Of a stretch of 64,000 nucleotides of DNA, positions 51,301 to 61,749 are shown in pieces. Both the position numbers and the translations under genes were made by a program. The DNA is from Anaeramoeba flamelloides (Eukaryota; Metamonada; Anaeramoebidae), in the NCBI GenBank assembly GCA_027625915.1, contig JANTQA010000030.1, positions 3,720,001-3,784,000 on the forward strand, in the 5' to 3' direction. The notes beneath the pieces are model-generated. The model made no database searches. It saw only the letters and a list, made by a program, of their open reading frames with translations, and was not told the DNA's origin. Each line of letters begins with the position of its first letter. The first letter of the stretch is position 1.

Positions 51301-51394
51301 AATCCTTAAACTCATCCAATTTCTCTTCAAAAATATGGATTTTTCTTTCGAAAATTGGCGAGTTTTCGACTATTTCGTGAAAATTTAAATTCAT
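39343..51394 (-). CDS. ACAP-type BAR-PH-ArfGAP-ankyrin protein
   Basis: Read on the minus strand, exons are 51394-51098, 50957-50752, 50618-50372, 44177-43948 and 41950-39343. All join in phase and give about 1,195 residues. Residues 1-250 form a BAR domain (FEEKLDEFKDYLKRLKKKL; YEFVEKLCMALMNQLGFFQ), which binds curved membrane as a dimer. The PH domain follows (KRGYLFHKSD...KWKRHFFMV at about 270; CFEIYSAQ; LQEWIQVIE at about 357). The ArfGAP zinc finger is CSDCGKLNPTWASINLGIIF with the second CxxC (C401, C404, C421, C424) and the arginine finger in GIHRSLG (R429). Ankyrin repeats follow (GKTPLHHAIISQNLHAVKDL). The tail is a very long Lys/Asn-rich region. The family turns off Arf GTPases on endocytic and recycling membranes. 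A Lys-Glu tract interrupts the link between ArfGAP and ankyrin. Intron 4 (44178-50371, 6.2 kb) is full of repeats; if it is not real, the BAR part and the PH-ArfGAP part are two genes, but phase and domain order argue for one. Confidence 0.85.
42848..43753 (-). repeat. Family C element interrupted by a foldback
   Basis: Ends are inverted: CTAAAATTCAAAAATTTATACACAG at the left and GGTGTGTTAAAAATTTTGAATTGG at the right. The body is the complement of 55207-55738 (shared TTGATCGATCAAAT, GTTTTGTGAGTATTGT, GTTCTAATATGGTATTTCTT). The foldback at 43213-43581 splits it. It lies in the 2.0-kb intron 43947-41951 of the ACAP-type gene. Confidence 0.7.
43213..43581. mobile_element. Foldback element with perfect 75-bp arms
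   Basis: The arms 43213-43287 and 43507-43581 are exact inverted repeats (outer ends ATTGTAAATATGAGATG and its complement). The 219-bp loop contains a further inverted pair GGTGAACAC/GTGTTCACC. The sister family C copy at 55207-55738 lacks it, so it inserted into family C. Arm words TTTTTTACAACAT...CATATTT also occur in the TTAA palindrome at 38250 and near 30575, suggesting one foldback family. Confidence 0.85.
44700..44910. repeat. Family G hairpin copy with GC-richer leader
   Basis: From 44833 (TAGGTTTTTTTTAATTTGAG) to 44910 the sequence folds back imperfectly around ATTTTACTC. The preceding 130 bp have a raised GC content, as at 23700-23833, though the leaders themselves are not obviously alike. 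It lies in the 6.2-kb intron of the ACAP-type gene. Confidence 0.5.
44963..45193. repeat. Foldback bounded by TATATAAG
   Basis: The left arm AAGCCAAATTTCAAAATTAG and onward (44969-45020) is inverted relative to 45135-45190, with about 50 bp of near-complementary sequence sharing GGGGCAAATTGTATTGTTTA. The loop is about 115 bp. It abuts a (AT)n run on its left. It may have inserted into a TA-rich site. Confidence 0.7.
45951..46294. repeat. Family C relative with Tc1/mariner-like ends
   Basis: Starts CAGGTGTGTCCAAAATAATG and ends with CTGTGTCCAAATTTTTGG in the same region, with shared inner motifs GATCGATCAAATGATAAG and ACCATCAACTAATT. A family with GTGTCCAAA-type ends is commonly Tc1/mariner-derived. 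No transposase is present. It lies in the 6.2-kb intron of the ACAP-type gene. Confidence 0.6.
47400..47965 (-). repeat. Family I copy 2, carrying a conserved hydrophobic frame
   Basis: Complement of 30940-31560. The frame at 47642-47445 on the minus strand starts at an ATG (MFILGSHCLIIVISFFFLIL) and ends SLYNSTSQ. It is similar to the plus-strand copy over nearly all its length. It sits in the 6.2-kb intron of the ACAP-type gene and again reads sense to the host gene. Confidence 0.55.
49345..49520 (-). repeat. Family E fragment, inverted
   Basis: The complement matches 24480-24550 and 37300-37390 (AAACCAATAAAAGAATATTT, a T-rich run, then TTATTTCTCACATTATAA). Only about 170 bp are retained, in the intron of the ACAP-type gene. 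Confidence 0.55.
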
Positions 51395-53942
51395 GATCGT
51401 TACCTAATTTATTCGCAAAACAATTAAAAAAAATAAAAGTCAAATCAATTTGAAATCTTAATTCCCTCTTGACACAGGTTTATGTTTAACATTACAAAGA
51501 CTCTTTGTATTCTTTCAATTTAGTTTTTAGAAATCAATTTTTTAACATTTATTGATCTGCATCTTTATCAAAAATCACTTAAAAATTTATTAAGAGAGAA
51601 ACAAATGATGTTTGAAGATGAAATGTTTATTTTTTTTTATTCAAGACAAAAATTCTTATCTTCGAGCTCATGATGTGAGAAGGAATAATTAATTTTGACA
51701 AAAGATGATTAAACAAAAATTCCTATTTATTTGCAATTAATCTCTCAAAAAAAAAAAAACTTGAATTACAATCTTTGACAGTTAATTCTAGAACAAGTCC
51801 ACATAATGAAATTATCAAATATATTGGTACCTGCCAAATTTTAAGGTTAACACCTTGAATAATTATATTAAAAATCGAAATTTTTATAAAATTTTAAGGT
51901 TGAGAATTTTTTTTCTTTTGCATTGTTGAAAAAATTGTCTATATGTGAAGTACAATTTAACGAATTTGGAGTGAAAAAAAAATGAAATTTAAACACGTAT
52001 TTGAATTCTAAATAGGAAAAATTTTCACTTCATTTTCATTTTCCTTGATCAAAGAGTTTTCAAATTACAACCTACACCTCTGAGTGACTTGGTAATAAAA
52101 AAGAAAAAAACCTGGAAAAGGAAGTAAAAATATCTTTCCCATTTAAAATTCCAATACTCATAAGGTAATTTAAAGAAAAGAAAAGAGATTGTTCCAGAAA
52201 ATTGCTGTTCAATATTAGGATTCAATTTGAATTCATTTTGAGGATAATAAATGGAAAATAAGTTGAAATTAGGAATATAAATTTTGTATATTTTGATTGA
52301 TAATCTTTTTTGAATTATTTCAAACATTAAAAAAAAAAATAAAAAAATAAGAGAATAATAAAAGTTGGAACAATAAAATAGAATTTTACTATATTTTTTC
52401 TCTTTGGAATATTAAAAAATTTTAAAATAATATTGAAAATATTTGAGAAAAAAAAGAAGAATATACATTGAAAAAATATTAGATTACAATTCACTAAAAA
52501 TTGGACAACTATTGTATTTTTATCACTAATTGTATCAAGACATATATCGAAAGATTTTTAACTTTTCTTATTGGTATTAGGGTGGGGGATATAAATAGTA
52601 TTATAAGTCCAAGAGTTCGAAATTAACAGTATTCAATTTGATCACTTTTCACTATAAATGCAAAATATAAACAATTTTATCTATATATTTTTAAAAAACA
52701 GAATTAGAACAGATGTAATAGTAAAAACCCGATAATTAAACTTTAAAAAAGAAAGAAAAAAAAAATTAGAGATCTTCTAAATAAAAAAAGAAAAGATTGC
52801 TTTATATAATGACCATTAAAATGAAAGTTAATAATTCAAATATGTTAAATTAATGTTTTTCTAGATTAAAACTGTTTGGATGTAAATAGAAAGTTTTATA
52901 AACTATCACAATTCTTATCAATTTTATTTTTTATTTTTTTTTTGAAAATTGGAGCTATAAAAACTGAAAATCATCAAAACAAATAATTGAAAATAGGGAC
53001 ATCTATAAAATTTAGAAATTTAAATTAAACATTATTTTTTCATAAATATTTCTGCTTTTTCCAATAAATATTTTTATTTAATTTTAGATAATGTAACTTT
53101 TTTTATTCAAAAAAATCCAATACCTTTTTAAATCTCGACTTAATTATTTTTGCTTTTATTATTACAAGATATGGTTTTTATTAACTAGTTTAAAAAAATA
53201 ATAATAACTCCAACTAATTTGTAAAAAATTACAATAAATTAATTTTTAGTGGCCCTTTGTTTTCTTTTTTTTAAAGATGTAAAAAAGAACATTTTAATAT
53301 TTAAACCAGTGGAAGAATTATACTCTTTTTCAAATTTTTTATTGATTATTTCAATAATTAATGAATTTTTCTTGAATTTTGTATGAGTTACATTCTTTTT
53401 TACTGTGTTATATTGATAGTACTGTTATTTTAATGGTTCCAGTTTTGTTTCATTAACCTTTATATACCCACATTGTTTTATATTTTATATGAAAATTCTT
53501 GTACAGAGTCATCGCAAATATTTGAACCAACTCTCAAAGTTTTATCTCTAAATTATTTTAAATTGTAAATATTTTCAGAAAGAATTTTTTTTTCAAATTT
53601 AATAAGATTTGGAAAATTTAATAAATCAGAGAATTTCTTATGTTAAAGCTACAGCATTTACCTTAAATTTCTTTTTTTTTATTTCAAGATTTTTTTTATA
53701 GTTAATAGACAAGTTTCAAATTCCTCTTTAAACAAACTAGTCTTCATTATTGATATAAACACAACGAAATTTTATAATAAATGGAAAATTAATTTACTTT
53801 TTTTTTAGACCAAAAAACAAATATTTCTAGTGTATAGAACTGTATATTAAAAATGTGATTTTTTTATTATAATAGAAAACTTCAATTTTTCAAAATTTGA
53901 TTTTTAATAGGCAAAGGATTTTGAAATAGAGTTTAAATTTTA
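51395..53942. other. Intergenic, no gene seen
   Basis: AT-rich DNA upstream of the ACAP-type gene. A short piece at about 52010-52050 (AAAATTTTCACTTCATTTTC) resembles the internal stem of family F. Frames here are short and T-rich and are not supported as genes. Confidence 0.4.
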
Positions 53943-54527
53943 AAAATTTTGACTCACTTTATAATGTTAATGGAAGTTATTTCGAGGATTTATTTCAGTA
54001 TTCTTATCAAAAAAATATTTTCAAATTTTTGGATCAGAATCATTTTTTCAATTTTTCAAATTTTTGTTTTACTTTTTTTTAAATGTTTGTTTTCCATCAA
54101 ATTTTCGTTTTGCTTTTTCAATTTTTTTTTTTTTTCTTTTTCTATTTCTTTATTCTTATTTGTTTACTTTTATTTTTAATTTTAATTCTTTTTGATCTTT
54201 TTTTTCTGCCAAAAGATCATGTGAAAATAAAAAAAAAGATCTTCAGAATGTCGAATAATAACTAAAAAAATTGAAACTATTAAATAACTTTTAAAATCAT
54301 TCTAATTATTTGAAAAAAATCTTTTTATGTAACTTTTTTAAAGTGAAATTTCGGAAATAAAACATCAGTAATGCTCATTTCACAAATTGTGACTCACTTC
54401 CCTTTTATTTTTTCGTTTTATTTTGTTCTAATATAATAATATCAGGTTTTTATATATTAATAATGACTTAAACTGAATTACAAATAAGATTTAATTATTT
54501 GTTGTTCTTGTAAGTTAAAGATGGTTT

Positions 54528-54565
<38 letters not shown>

Positions 54566-54602
54566 GAATTTATTTTTTTAGGTGTTTCACAATTTATCAA
54601 AT
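53943..54602. repeat. Dispersed element family B, copy 3
   Basis: Starts AAAATTTTGACTCACTTTAT and follows copies 1 and 2 through TATTTTCAAATTTTTGGATCAGAATC, the pyrimidine tract, GATCATGTGAAAA and CATTTCACAAATTGTGACTC. The right end is degenerate (AGGTGTTTCACAATTTATC) and follows a (TA)n run at 54532-54562. Confidence 0.7.
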
Positions 54603-55206
54603 AGATTTTATTTCTATAAGATATTTCCAAAAAAGTGGGGCATTTTTTTTACATTTCATAAAAAATCATCTTTTTTCGTGAAAGTATTTATTAATTGGCA
54701 TCACTAAATTAAGTTTCATATTAATACCAATTGAATAAATCGTGATGCTATTTATTACATAATATGTTAGATGAAATATTTCCAAAAAATGAAAAAAAAA
54801 ATAGTACTTTTTTTGGTGAAAACAATGTACGACCAATTTCGATAAAAAACTGGAAATATGGAAAGGGTACAAATGATTTTTTAAACAATAAAATACAGTT
54901 ATATGTTTTTAATTCTATTTGAAAATTTTTTGAGATTAAATAATTTATGAAAACGGTTTTTTCAATCAAAAAGAAAATATTAAAGATCAATTTTAAATCA
55001 GAAAGAATATCAGATAAAATGGAGATCAGAAAATTTAATATTTTGTATTTATGTAATACAAACTCAGTACAAATTGAATTATTATCAAGAATCTATAAAT
55101 AATTTTTAATGATTTTGGATGTTTAAATACTTTTTTGAATATTGAGTTTAAAAGATATATTTGATAACAGATTTGCCCTACTTTATTGGAAATAGCTTAT
55201 ATATAA
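54603..55206. other. Intergenic, no gene seen
   Basis: AT-rich spacer between family B and family C copies; no supportable exon. Confidence 0.4.
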
Positions 55207-55738
55207 ACTCTAATTCAAAATTTTTAACACACCAAAATTTCGATTTTTGAAAAAAAACTTATTTAATTAATTCAAGAAGAAATACCAAATTAGAACCATT
55301 CGCTAATTGAAATGTTAACACTTTTTTATATATTACAATACTCACAAAACAAAAAATAAATAATTATCAATTCAAATAAATCAGGGGTGTGTTAAAAATT
55401 TTGGAGAGAGCAAAACAAAACAATCATTGGTAAATATGTTGAAATTCGATTAGGAATATTGATCGATCAAATGTTAGATACTATCAACTAATTTTATTTG
55501 AGTTCTTCTATTTGGAACAATTCAACTCCAACCTAAAATCAATCGTTGAAAAAAATATTGATCGAACAAAACAAGTTAAGCAATTCAAAAAATGAAATGA
55601 AAACAAACTAAAACAAAAAGATGAAAAAATGATTTTCATATTTTATAAAAACAAAATTATTTCCAATTTGAATGAAATTGTATTATCATGATTCTTTGGA
55701 ACATTTTTAGCTGTGTGGAAAATTTTGAATTTTAGTTT
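55207..55738 (+). repeat. Family C element, uninterrupted copy
   Basis: About 530 bp with inverted ends CTAATTCAAAATTTTTAACACACC and the complement of GCTGTGTGGAAAATTTTGAATTTTAG. The GTGTGTTAAAAATTTTGG end motif also recurs internally at 55388. This copy lacks the foldback present in the 42848-43753 copy and so shows the empty site. Confidence 0.7.
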
Positions 55739-56189
55739 ATATATCTTAGTTTGTTTACAAGAAATTACCTAGTTAATGAATAATTAGATTTAATATTTTT
55801 TTGCCCAGTTATCTTTACAATTAAAAATTCCATTTTTTGTAAAAGGATAATATAAAGGTTTTGGGTCAATAGATCGTTCAAATTAAGAACGGTAGTATTA
55901 ATTTTATTTTATTATCTTATATACAAAAGATTATCAAAAACAATTTTTATAATAAAAAAAAAATAATTAATTGGTTTTTTTTTCAGTGATGTTTACAATT
56001 TAATTTGTATTTTTTTGATAAATTGATTTGACAAAATTTTTCCATTTAACAAATTTTTTACAATATAGTGTAATGCTGTGCTTTTTTTTTTATTTTTTTA
56101 TTTTTTTTTTGTTTTCAGTTACTTAAATATTGTTTATAAAGTATCTCTAGACAAGATAGAGACTCAATTGTAAAATAAACAGTACAAGG
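55739..56189. other. Intergenic, no gene seen
   Basis: AT-rich DNA with T runs; nothing supportable. Confidence 0.4.
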
Positions 56190-56430
56190 AATGACTGGAC
56201 AGTTTGAAAGAAACGATCGGTTCGGTTCACTTCAGTTCGGTTTCGAATTGTTTCAAATGGATTAAGTCACTTCAGTTGTATAAGTCCAGTTAAAGATTAG
56301 ATCAAGTTTAGTGTAAGATCTAATCTTGAACAAGTCTATCAATTCTAGTATTGTTTTAATTCCTTCCCCCTCAACACACATACATACATACACACACACA
56401 AGAAGAGGAGGTACCGAAACGACTTAAAAA
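56190..56430. other. GC-richer patch with hairpin and CA/CATA microsatellite
   Basis: Less AT-rich than its surroundings. It has repeated TTCGGTT/CACTTCAGTT words (56218-56275), a stem AAGATTAGATC...GATCTAATCTT (56295-56329), then C-rich TTCCCCCTC followed by CATACATACATACACACACA. It lies downstream of the gene at 56860-58993. It may be a structured RNA, a microsatellite-bearing relic or imported DNA; no family was recognised. Confidence 0.4.
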
Positions 56431-56639
56431 TGTAAATTTGGAAAAGGTTTAAAGCATAAAAAATAAAAAATTGTAATATTCAATATAGTAAATATTATAT
56501 CTAAAATATATAATACATAAATGAATAAGTACAAAAAACACTTTAAAAATTAAAAAAATCATATACTAATTTCATTTTATTTATAATTTAACTCTATAAA
56601 CTATCTTTTATAATCATTAGTTTTTATTCAGAGGCAAAA

Positions 56640-56672
<33 letters not shown>

Positions 56673-56859
56673 ACTGTGTCAATAAAAAAAAAAATAAAAT
56701 AAAAATAATAATAAAAAAAAAAAACTAAAATAATAATAAAAATAAATAACTAAAATAATAAATTCAAAACTAAAAAAAAAAAAAAAAAATAAAAAAAAAA
56801 ATAAAAAAGAGAAAAAAAATTATTATATAAAACAAAAAATTAAAAAAAAAACATTTTTT
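56640..56859. repeat. AT microsatellite and A-rich low complexity
   Basis: A TATATATA run at 56645-56672 is followed by AATAATAA/AAAATAAA tracts up to the stop codon of the minus-strand gene. This is presumably its 3' flank. Confidence 0.6.
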
Positions 56860-58993
56860 TTAATTTAAATTATAAAATTGATTAAATGATCCCATACTCG
56901 AATGAGAAGATAAGGATGAATTTTTTTTATTGATTTCTAAGAGATTACCAGTACTCAGATTACCAATTAATGTTTGTGGTGGTTGATAATTATTTAGCAG
57001 AGTAAAAGATGGCTGTGAAAGTCTATGGAACATTCCTTGGCCATTTTGTCTGCTTAATGTTTTTGGTTTTTGTATTTGGCTTTGTTTAATTTTTTTCTTT
57101 TTTTTTACTGTTTTTTTCGATTTCACGAATTCGTCTTCGATATATTCGCTATATAAATATTCCATCCCACTCATCACTTCTAAAAAATCTTCAAATTGTT
57201 GTTTTAATTGTTTGTAAAGTATTCCAGATCGGTTATTATTTGTAAAATAATGATCGACGTTTTCATCAAAAACCATATTATTATTATTATGATTATGATT
57301 ATGATTATGGTCATGGCTAAGACTATAATTATTATTGAATCTTTCAATAGAAATTTGAATGTTATTTTGAATGACACTTTTATTATCATAATCATAATTA
57401 TTGTTATTATTATTTTTAAAAAGTTGTATGGATTGGTATTGCAATTTTTTGATTCGATCTTGGTAGATTGCTATTCTTTCTTTGATGTTATTAAGAATTT
57501 GCAGAGTTTGGTTGATGATTTCTAATAATTCTTTTTTTAATTTTATAGGAATTTTTGGTTTTTTATTTTTGGGGAAAAAGCCCGCAGTTGCAATATGACC
57601 TCTTTTATCTCTTAATTTTTTTATTATTGGTTCTCTTTTAGACTTGATTTGGTAAACTACGTGTTTGCTCACTTTTAAAGTTTTTTGAAACAATTCAATA
57701 TTTTTTAAAGTTGTTAGTAAGATATTATCAGGAATTTGGGAATTTAAATTCGAAACTCCGTTCATTTGAAGTTTTGAGTATTCCAAAAAAGTTGAAAATA
57801 ATTTTGAAAGTTTGGTTATTTTCGAATCAATATCTCCTAAATTTGTATGTCTTGCAAGCAATATAAAAAGTTTTTGGCGATGGGCATCCTATTTTTAGGG
57901 TTAAAATATAATTACAATAAGTTTTTGAATAAATACTGTTAAATTCAAAAAAAATGTAAAATAATTTTGAAGTTCGTTCGATTTATTACGAAGGATTTTA
58001 GTGTTAAAAAATACTTTATCTGTTAAAAAAGTGGTTTTTGTCGTGATTAAATATATACGTTCTAATTCAAAGAGTGGATAAGCACGATACTTGGAATAAT
58101 TTTAAACTTACTGTTTTTTTATAAATATACCATTTTGAGTTGTTTTTCGATTTAGTATAAAAAATTAATTCCACTTCAAAAAATATATTATTATGGTTTA
58201 TATGCAAAGTGACTTGAAAAAACAGTCGAGTTTTAAATTAGTCTCTAGAATGAAGGCTTTTTTTTTTTAAAAAAAAAAATATAATTAACAAAAATGTATA
58301 AAAGGATATTGAACTCAAAATTTCATTACATTTTTTTGACTTGATAAGTAATCAAAAATGGATTTTTTTTTTTTTAATTTTTATGAATTAAGCATTAAAG
58401 AAATCTAAAAAATAAAAATAAAACAGGAAATGATTATTTGTGAAATTTACCTTATCATTTTTTACATTGGAATTTTGGTATATTTTATGATTTTTTGGTA
58501 TTTTAAAACCGAATTTAGTTTCAGAAATTTGATGAGTTTTCTCCCAATCGTACCATATATCTTCAATAACATCCTCCACATGCATTTCCACTAATTTCCT
58601 TTTTCTCCTTACTTGGCAGGTATGGTTTTTTAAATTTCGATCACCAATAACTACAATAAAGTCTGCAATGCTTTGTGAAATTATTTTTGATAAATTTTCT
58701 GTTTTAATGATCTTCCCAAATTCCATTTGATAATTTAAATGGACATCAATCCCATTATCGATGAATAATGTTCTTATTGTGTTGGAATAATGAACAATCG
58801 ATTTTTCATTGGAATACAGAACATTCAATTCTAAAAATGGTTTTCTTCCATACCTATTAATTAATTGGTCGGTTGGTATTTCGTCCGGTGTTAATTTAAA
58901 TCTAATATTTTTTACTTTTCTTGAATCTTCTTCTTCCATTTTTAAATTTGTATTCATATTATGATCGTTTTTTGAAATTTCTGTTTGGATCAT
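56860..58993 (-). CDS. Protein with anticodon-binding-like domain and helical tail
   Basis: Minus-strand exons 58993-58451 and 57888-56860 join in phase (GTAAAT...AATAG) and give 523 residues. Residues about 45-155 alternate strands and helices: LELNVLYSNE, IRTLFIDNGIDVHLNYQ, SIADFIVVIGDRNL, TCQVRRKRK. This resembles the class IIa anticodon-binding fold that ends histidyl/threonyl-tRNA synthetases and occurs in NCOA5-type proteins. The catalytic synthetase domain is absent, so an RNA-binding or scaffold role is more likely. Exon 2 encodes long helices (KKELLEIINQTLQILNNIKE), an Asn/His-rich spacer, another helix (LKQQFEDFLEVMSGMEYLY) and a Ser-rich tail. The start is the first ATG. The fold call rests on pattern only, and the two exons could belong to separate genes. 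Confidence 0.5.
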
Positions 58994-59199
58994 TTTATTT
59001 GTGCTTCTTTGGCTATTTAATCCCTATTTGTTTACAAATTGTGTTTAGTAGATAAACGATTATTATTAGTAAAATTGTTATAGTTCAGAAAAAAAAGATT
59101 ACATAAAAGTATATATATATATATATAATATTCAAACAGTTAGTGATACCTTGATAATTATACAGAAAACGAAAAAAAAAGTTTTTGTCTTTTTAGTGT
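58994..59199. other. Upstream flank of the minus-strand gene
   Basis: Short AT-rich spacer with a (TA)n run at 59110-59127; presumably contains the promoter of the gene starting at 58993. Confidence 0.4.
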
Positions 59200-59780
59200 A
59201 ATTGTTCAAAAGTTGGCTCTTTTTTTATTTTGAAGTGGTGGGTTTATTTTCTCATACAGCAGTTAGGTTTTTTTTTAATTTGAGAAATAAAAAAAAAATC
59301 TAATAAATTTTCTGTTTATTTCTTAAATTTAAAAAAAAAAACTCTGTTAGGTTTTCCAGAATTTAAAAGAATTGAGTAAACCCAAAGATTTTACTCTATT
59401 CTGTTTTATTTGGAAAACCTAGGTACCTTCTGTTGGGTTTTCTTGAGTTTTCTGTTTAATTGTAAAATCTATAGATTTTCGTTAGGTTTTTTTGAGTTTT
59501 CTATTTATTTAGAAAATCAATAGATTTTCGTTAGGTTTTTTTTTACTTTAGAAATAAAATAGAAAACCTCAAAAAAACCTAGAACACTTAACAAATAAAA
59601 CAGAAAACCTCAAGAAAAGCACCGTTGGGTTTTCCAGAAGTTAAAAGAATGAAGGTAAAAATCAAAGATTTTTCTTCATTCTTTTGAATTATGAAAAAGC
59701 GTTGTTGGATTTTTTTTAATTTAAGAAATTTTCTTTTTCTTTCTTAAATTAAAAAAGTGCTCTGTTAGGTTTTCCAGAAT
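59200..59780. repeat. Array of family G hairpins
   Basis: At least five related units in alternating orientation, built on GTTAGGTTTTCCAGAATTT/AAATTCTGGAAAACCTA, TTGAGTTTTCTGTTTATT and TTTTACTC/GAGTAAA arms. Individual hairpins span about 59345-59425 and 59620-59700. The array ends near TTAGGTTTTCCAGAATTTCTG (59766-59786). Single relatives occur at 23834 and 44833. Confidence 0.7.
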
Positions 59781-59786
59781 TTCTGA

Positions 59787-60975
59787 ATTTTTGATTAGAA
59801 ATTTCAATAAATAACCATAATTTTCTTTATCATTAACCAATGACAAGATGAATAGGGAGTTGTTAATTTAGATAATGTCAAAGATATTATTCTTATTGTT
59901 TTTGTTAATTCGAATGAATTCTGTTATCAAAAATATTCTCTTTTTTTCAAAGGATGGGCAAACACAAAAGAGGTGGCTCTTTGATCTGAAAGTTAAAGAT
60001 ATTATTTCCTAAAAAATACAAAAAAAAATATGGAAAAGTTTCATTTTATGAGCATTTCTATCGAAATTATTTTTTACAATTCAAAATTTTCTTTGATTTA
60101 TAACATTAGGTGGCTTATAAAAAAAAAAAAAATCAAAATTCAATTTTTGGAAAAAACATTTCAAAAGTAAGCTTTGTGAGTTTCAAAAATTTTGTAAATG
60201 AAAATATAGGAGAAAAAAGCTGCATAAATCAATTTTTTTTCAGAACCATAAAAATCTAGAGGTAATTCCAAAATTATAAATTTGCACCCTCTAAACGTAA
60301 AAAACATAAGAAAAGGCCTGCATAAAAAAAAGAAAAATTTTGAAAAGCTCCAAATAAAGCCAAGGGTAAATAAAAATTTCAATCAAAGCCCAAAAATCAA
60401 AATTCTTTTATAACTTGCCTTCCATCCTATTATTCTTACACTCTTCAATTCAAATTTCGGATAAAAAAAAATAAATTGCCAAAAATTTCATTTTTTAACC
60501 ACTATTAAAATTAAAATCAAGTCCAAGATCGAACATCTAAGAACCAAATTGACATGTAACTTACCACCTAACATAATATAATCTTTTTTTCCAGTTTCAG
60601 GGATTGTAAACCTTAATTTGAAACAATACTATTATTTTCCAATTAAAAAATGAAAATTTTTCGTTCACAAATTCTTCAGAATATTTTTCTAGTTTTAAAG
60701 TTGAATAAAATCCAAAGATCTTTAACACCATGGTTTCGAAATGATATTTTTAGACAATAAACTAAACTTCCTTAGTAAACTCTGAGACAAAATTTTTACT
60801 CTGCTAATTTGATTGTAGCAGTAATAATAAATATTCAGTTTGGAAATTGAAATAAAAATTTTCATTTATTAATTGGAAAATAGCAGTATCCAAAAATTAG
60901 TGGTGGTTCACTTTTAGATTCATCTATTGTTTTTAATTTAGGTTCAACAATAAAACAATTTCTGTTTTTGGATTT
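59787..60975. other. Intergenic, possible degenerate element and one coding-like piece
   Basis: AACATTAGGTGGCTTA near 60103 is inverted relative to TTACCACCTAACATAA near 60562, so a roughly 460-bp element is possible. On the minus strand at about 60955-60860 a short frame contains NCFIVEPKLKTIDESKSEPP and looks coding. It could be a further exon of the zinc-finger gene, but no phase-compatible acceptor was found. Confidence 0.35.
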
Positions 60976-61749
60976 TCAAATCATTTTTGATCTTCCCTGA
61001 ATAGCACAAAAAGCCAAAATACACAAGCACCAAAAAAATAATCTAAAAGCAAAAAAAAAGAAATACTGTTTTTTGAAAAATGCTGGCTTACAAAAGGTAA
61101 TGTATAGTTTGTTTGGAATTCGTTTAAGTGTATGTTGTTGGTCTTTTCAAATGTTCTGTTTGTGATCACGAAATTGTTATTTTCTTCATATTCATCGGAA
61201 TTGGACTCCCTTGAAAGGAGTTGAAATTCAGTCTTTGGGTTTAATTGATTTGTGCTGTTCTTATACTCTGGTCTTCTAGGGTCATCTTTTAACTTTTTAA
61301 ACAAAAATTGAAGAGAAACGAAATTTTAATAAGCAAAAATTTGATCAGGATTTATTTGAATTTGTTTTTGTTAATGTATTGGGAAAAGCAGTAGTAACTT
61401 ATAATCAAGTTTCCTTTCTTTTTAATTGGACTCTCTAAACTTTGAAAAGACACACTAACTTTCGTTTTTCGTTTTCTTGGACTTCAAATCACAACAAACG
61501 AGAAATGATTACAGTTTTTCAAACAAATAAAAAAAATTGTAAACCAATATTTACCTTATTCCCATGTAAAAACCTGCACTTTTCACCCATTTTACAAGTT
61601 CCCAAACTCCAGTATTTACATGGAACTGTATACAGCCTTGGATCATTTTTGTTATACATAATTGTTGTTGATCCAATATTTATTTTTCCTTTGTTATTCT
61701 TATTGGCTGTTTGTTTTTGGGATTGCTGATCATAAATTGTTTTGTTCAT
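60976..61749 (-). CDS. CCCH zinc-finger protein
   Basis: Minus-strand exons 61749-61555, 61292-61092 and a short last exon 60996-60976 join in phase (about 138 residues). Residues about 44-63 are CKYWSLGTCKMGEKCRFLH, a canonical C-x7-C-x5-C-x3-H finger preceded by LYTVP. Such fingers usually bind single-stranded RNA and occur in mRNA processing and decay factors. The rest is hydrophilic and low in complexity (DDPRRPEYKNSTNQL, ESNSDEYEENNN). The start is the ATG at 61749. An acceptor-like TTTTAG 12 bp upstream leaves open an earlier exon. The last exon is the weakest part; a coding-like stretch further down (60955-60860) could be an alternative end. Confidence 0.7.

Noticed and set aside
53949-54265. 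Phe-rich plus-strand frames
   Set aside because: Lie inside family B copy 3 and arise from its pyrimidine tract; the other copies do not conserve the frame.
57204-57525. Ile-rich frames on both strands
   Set aside because: Off-frame readings of the Asn/His repeat codons of the minus-strand gene.
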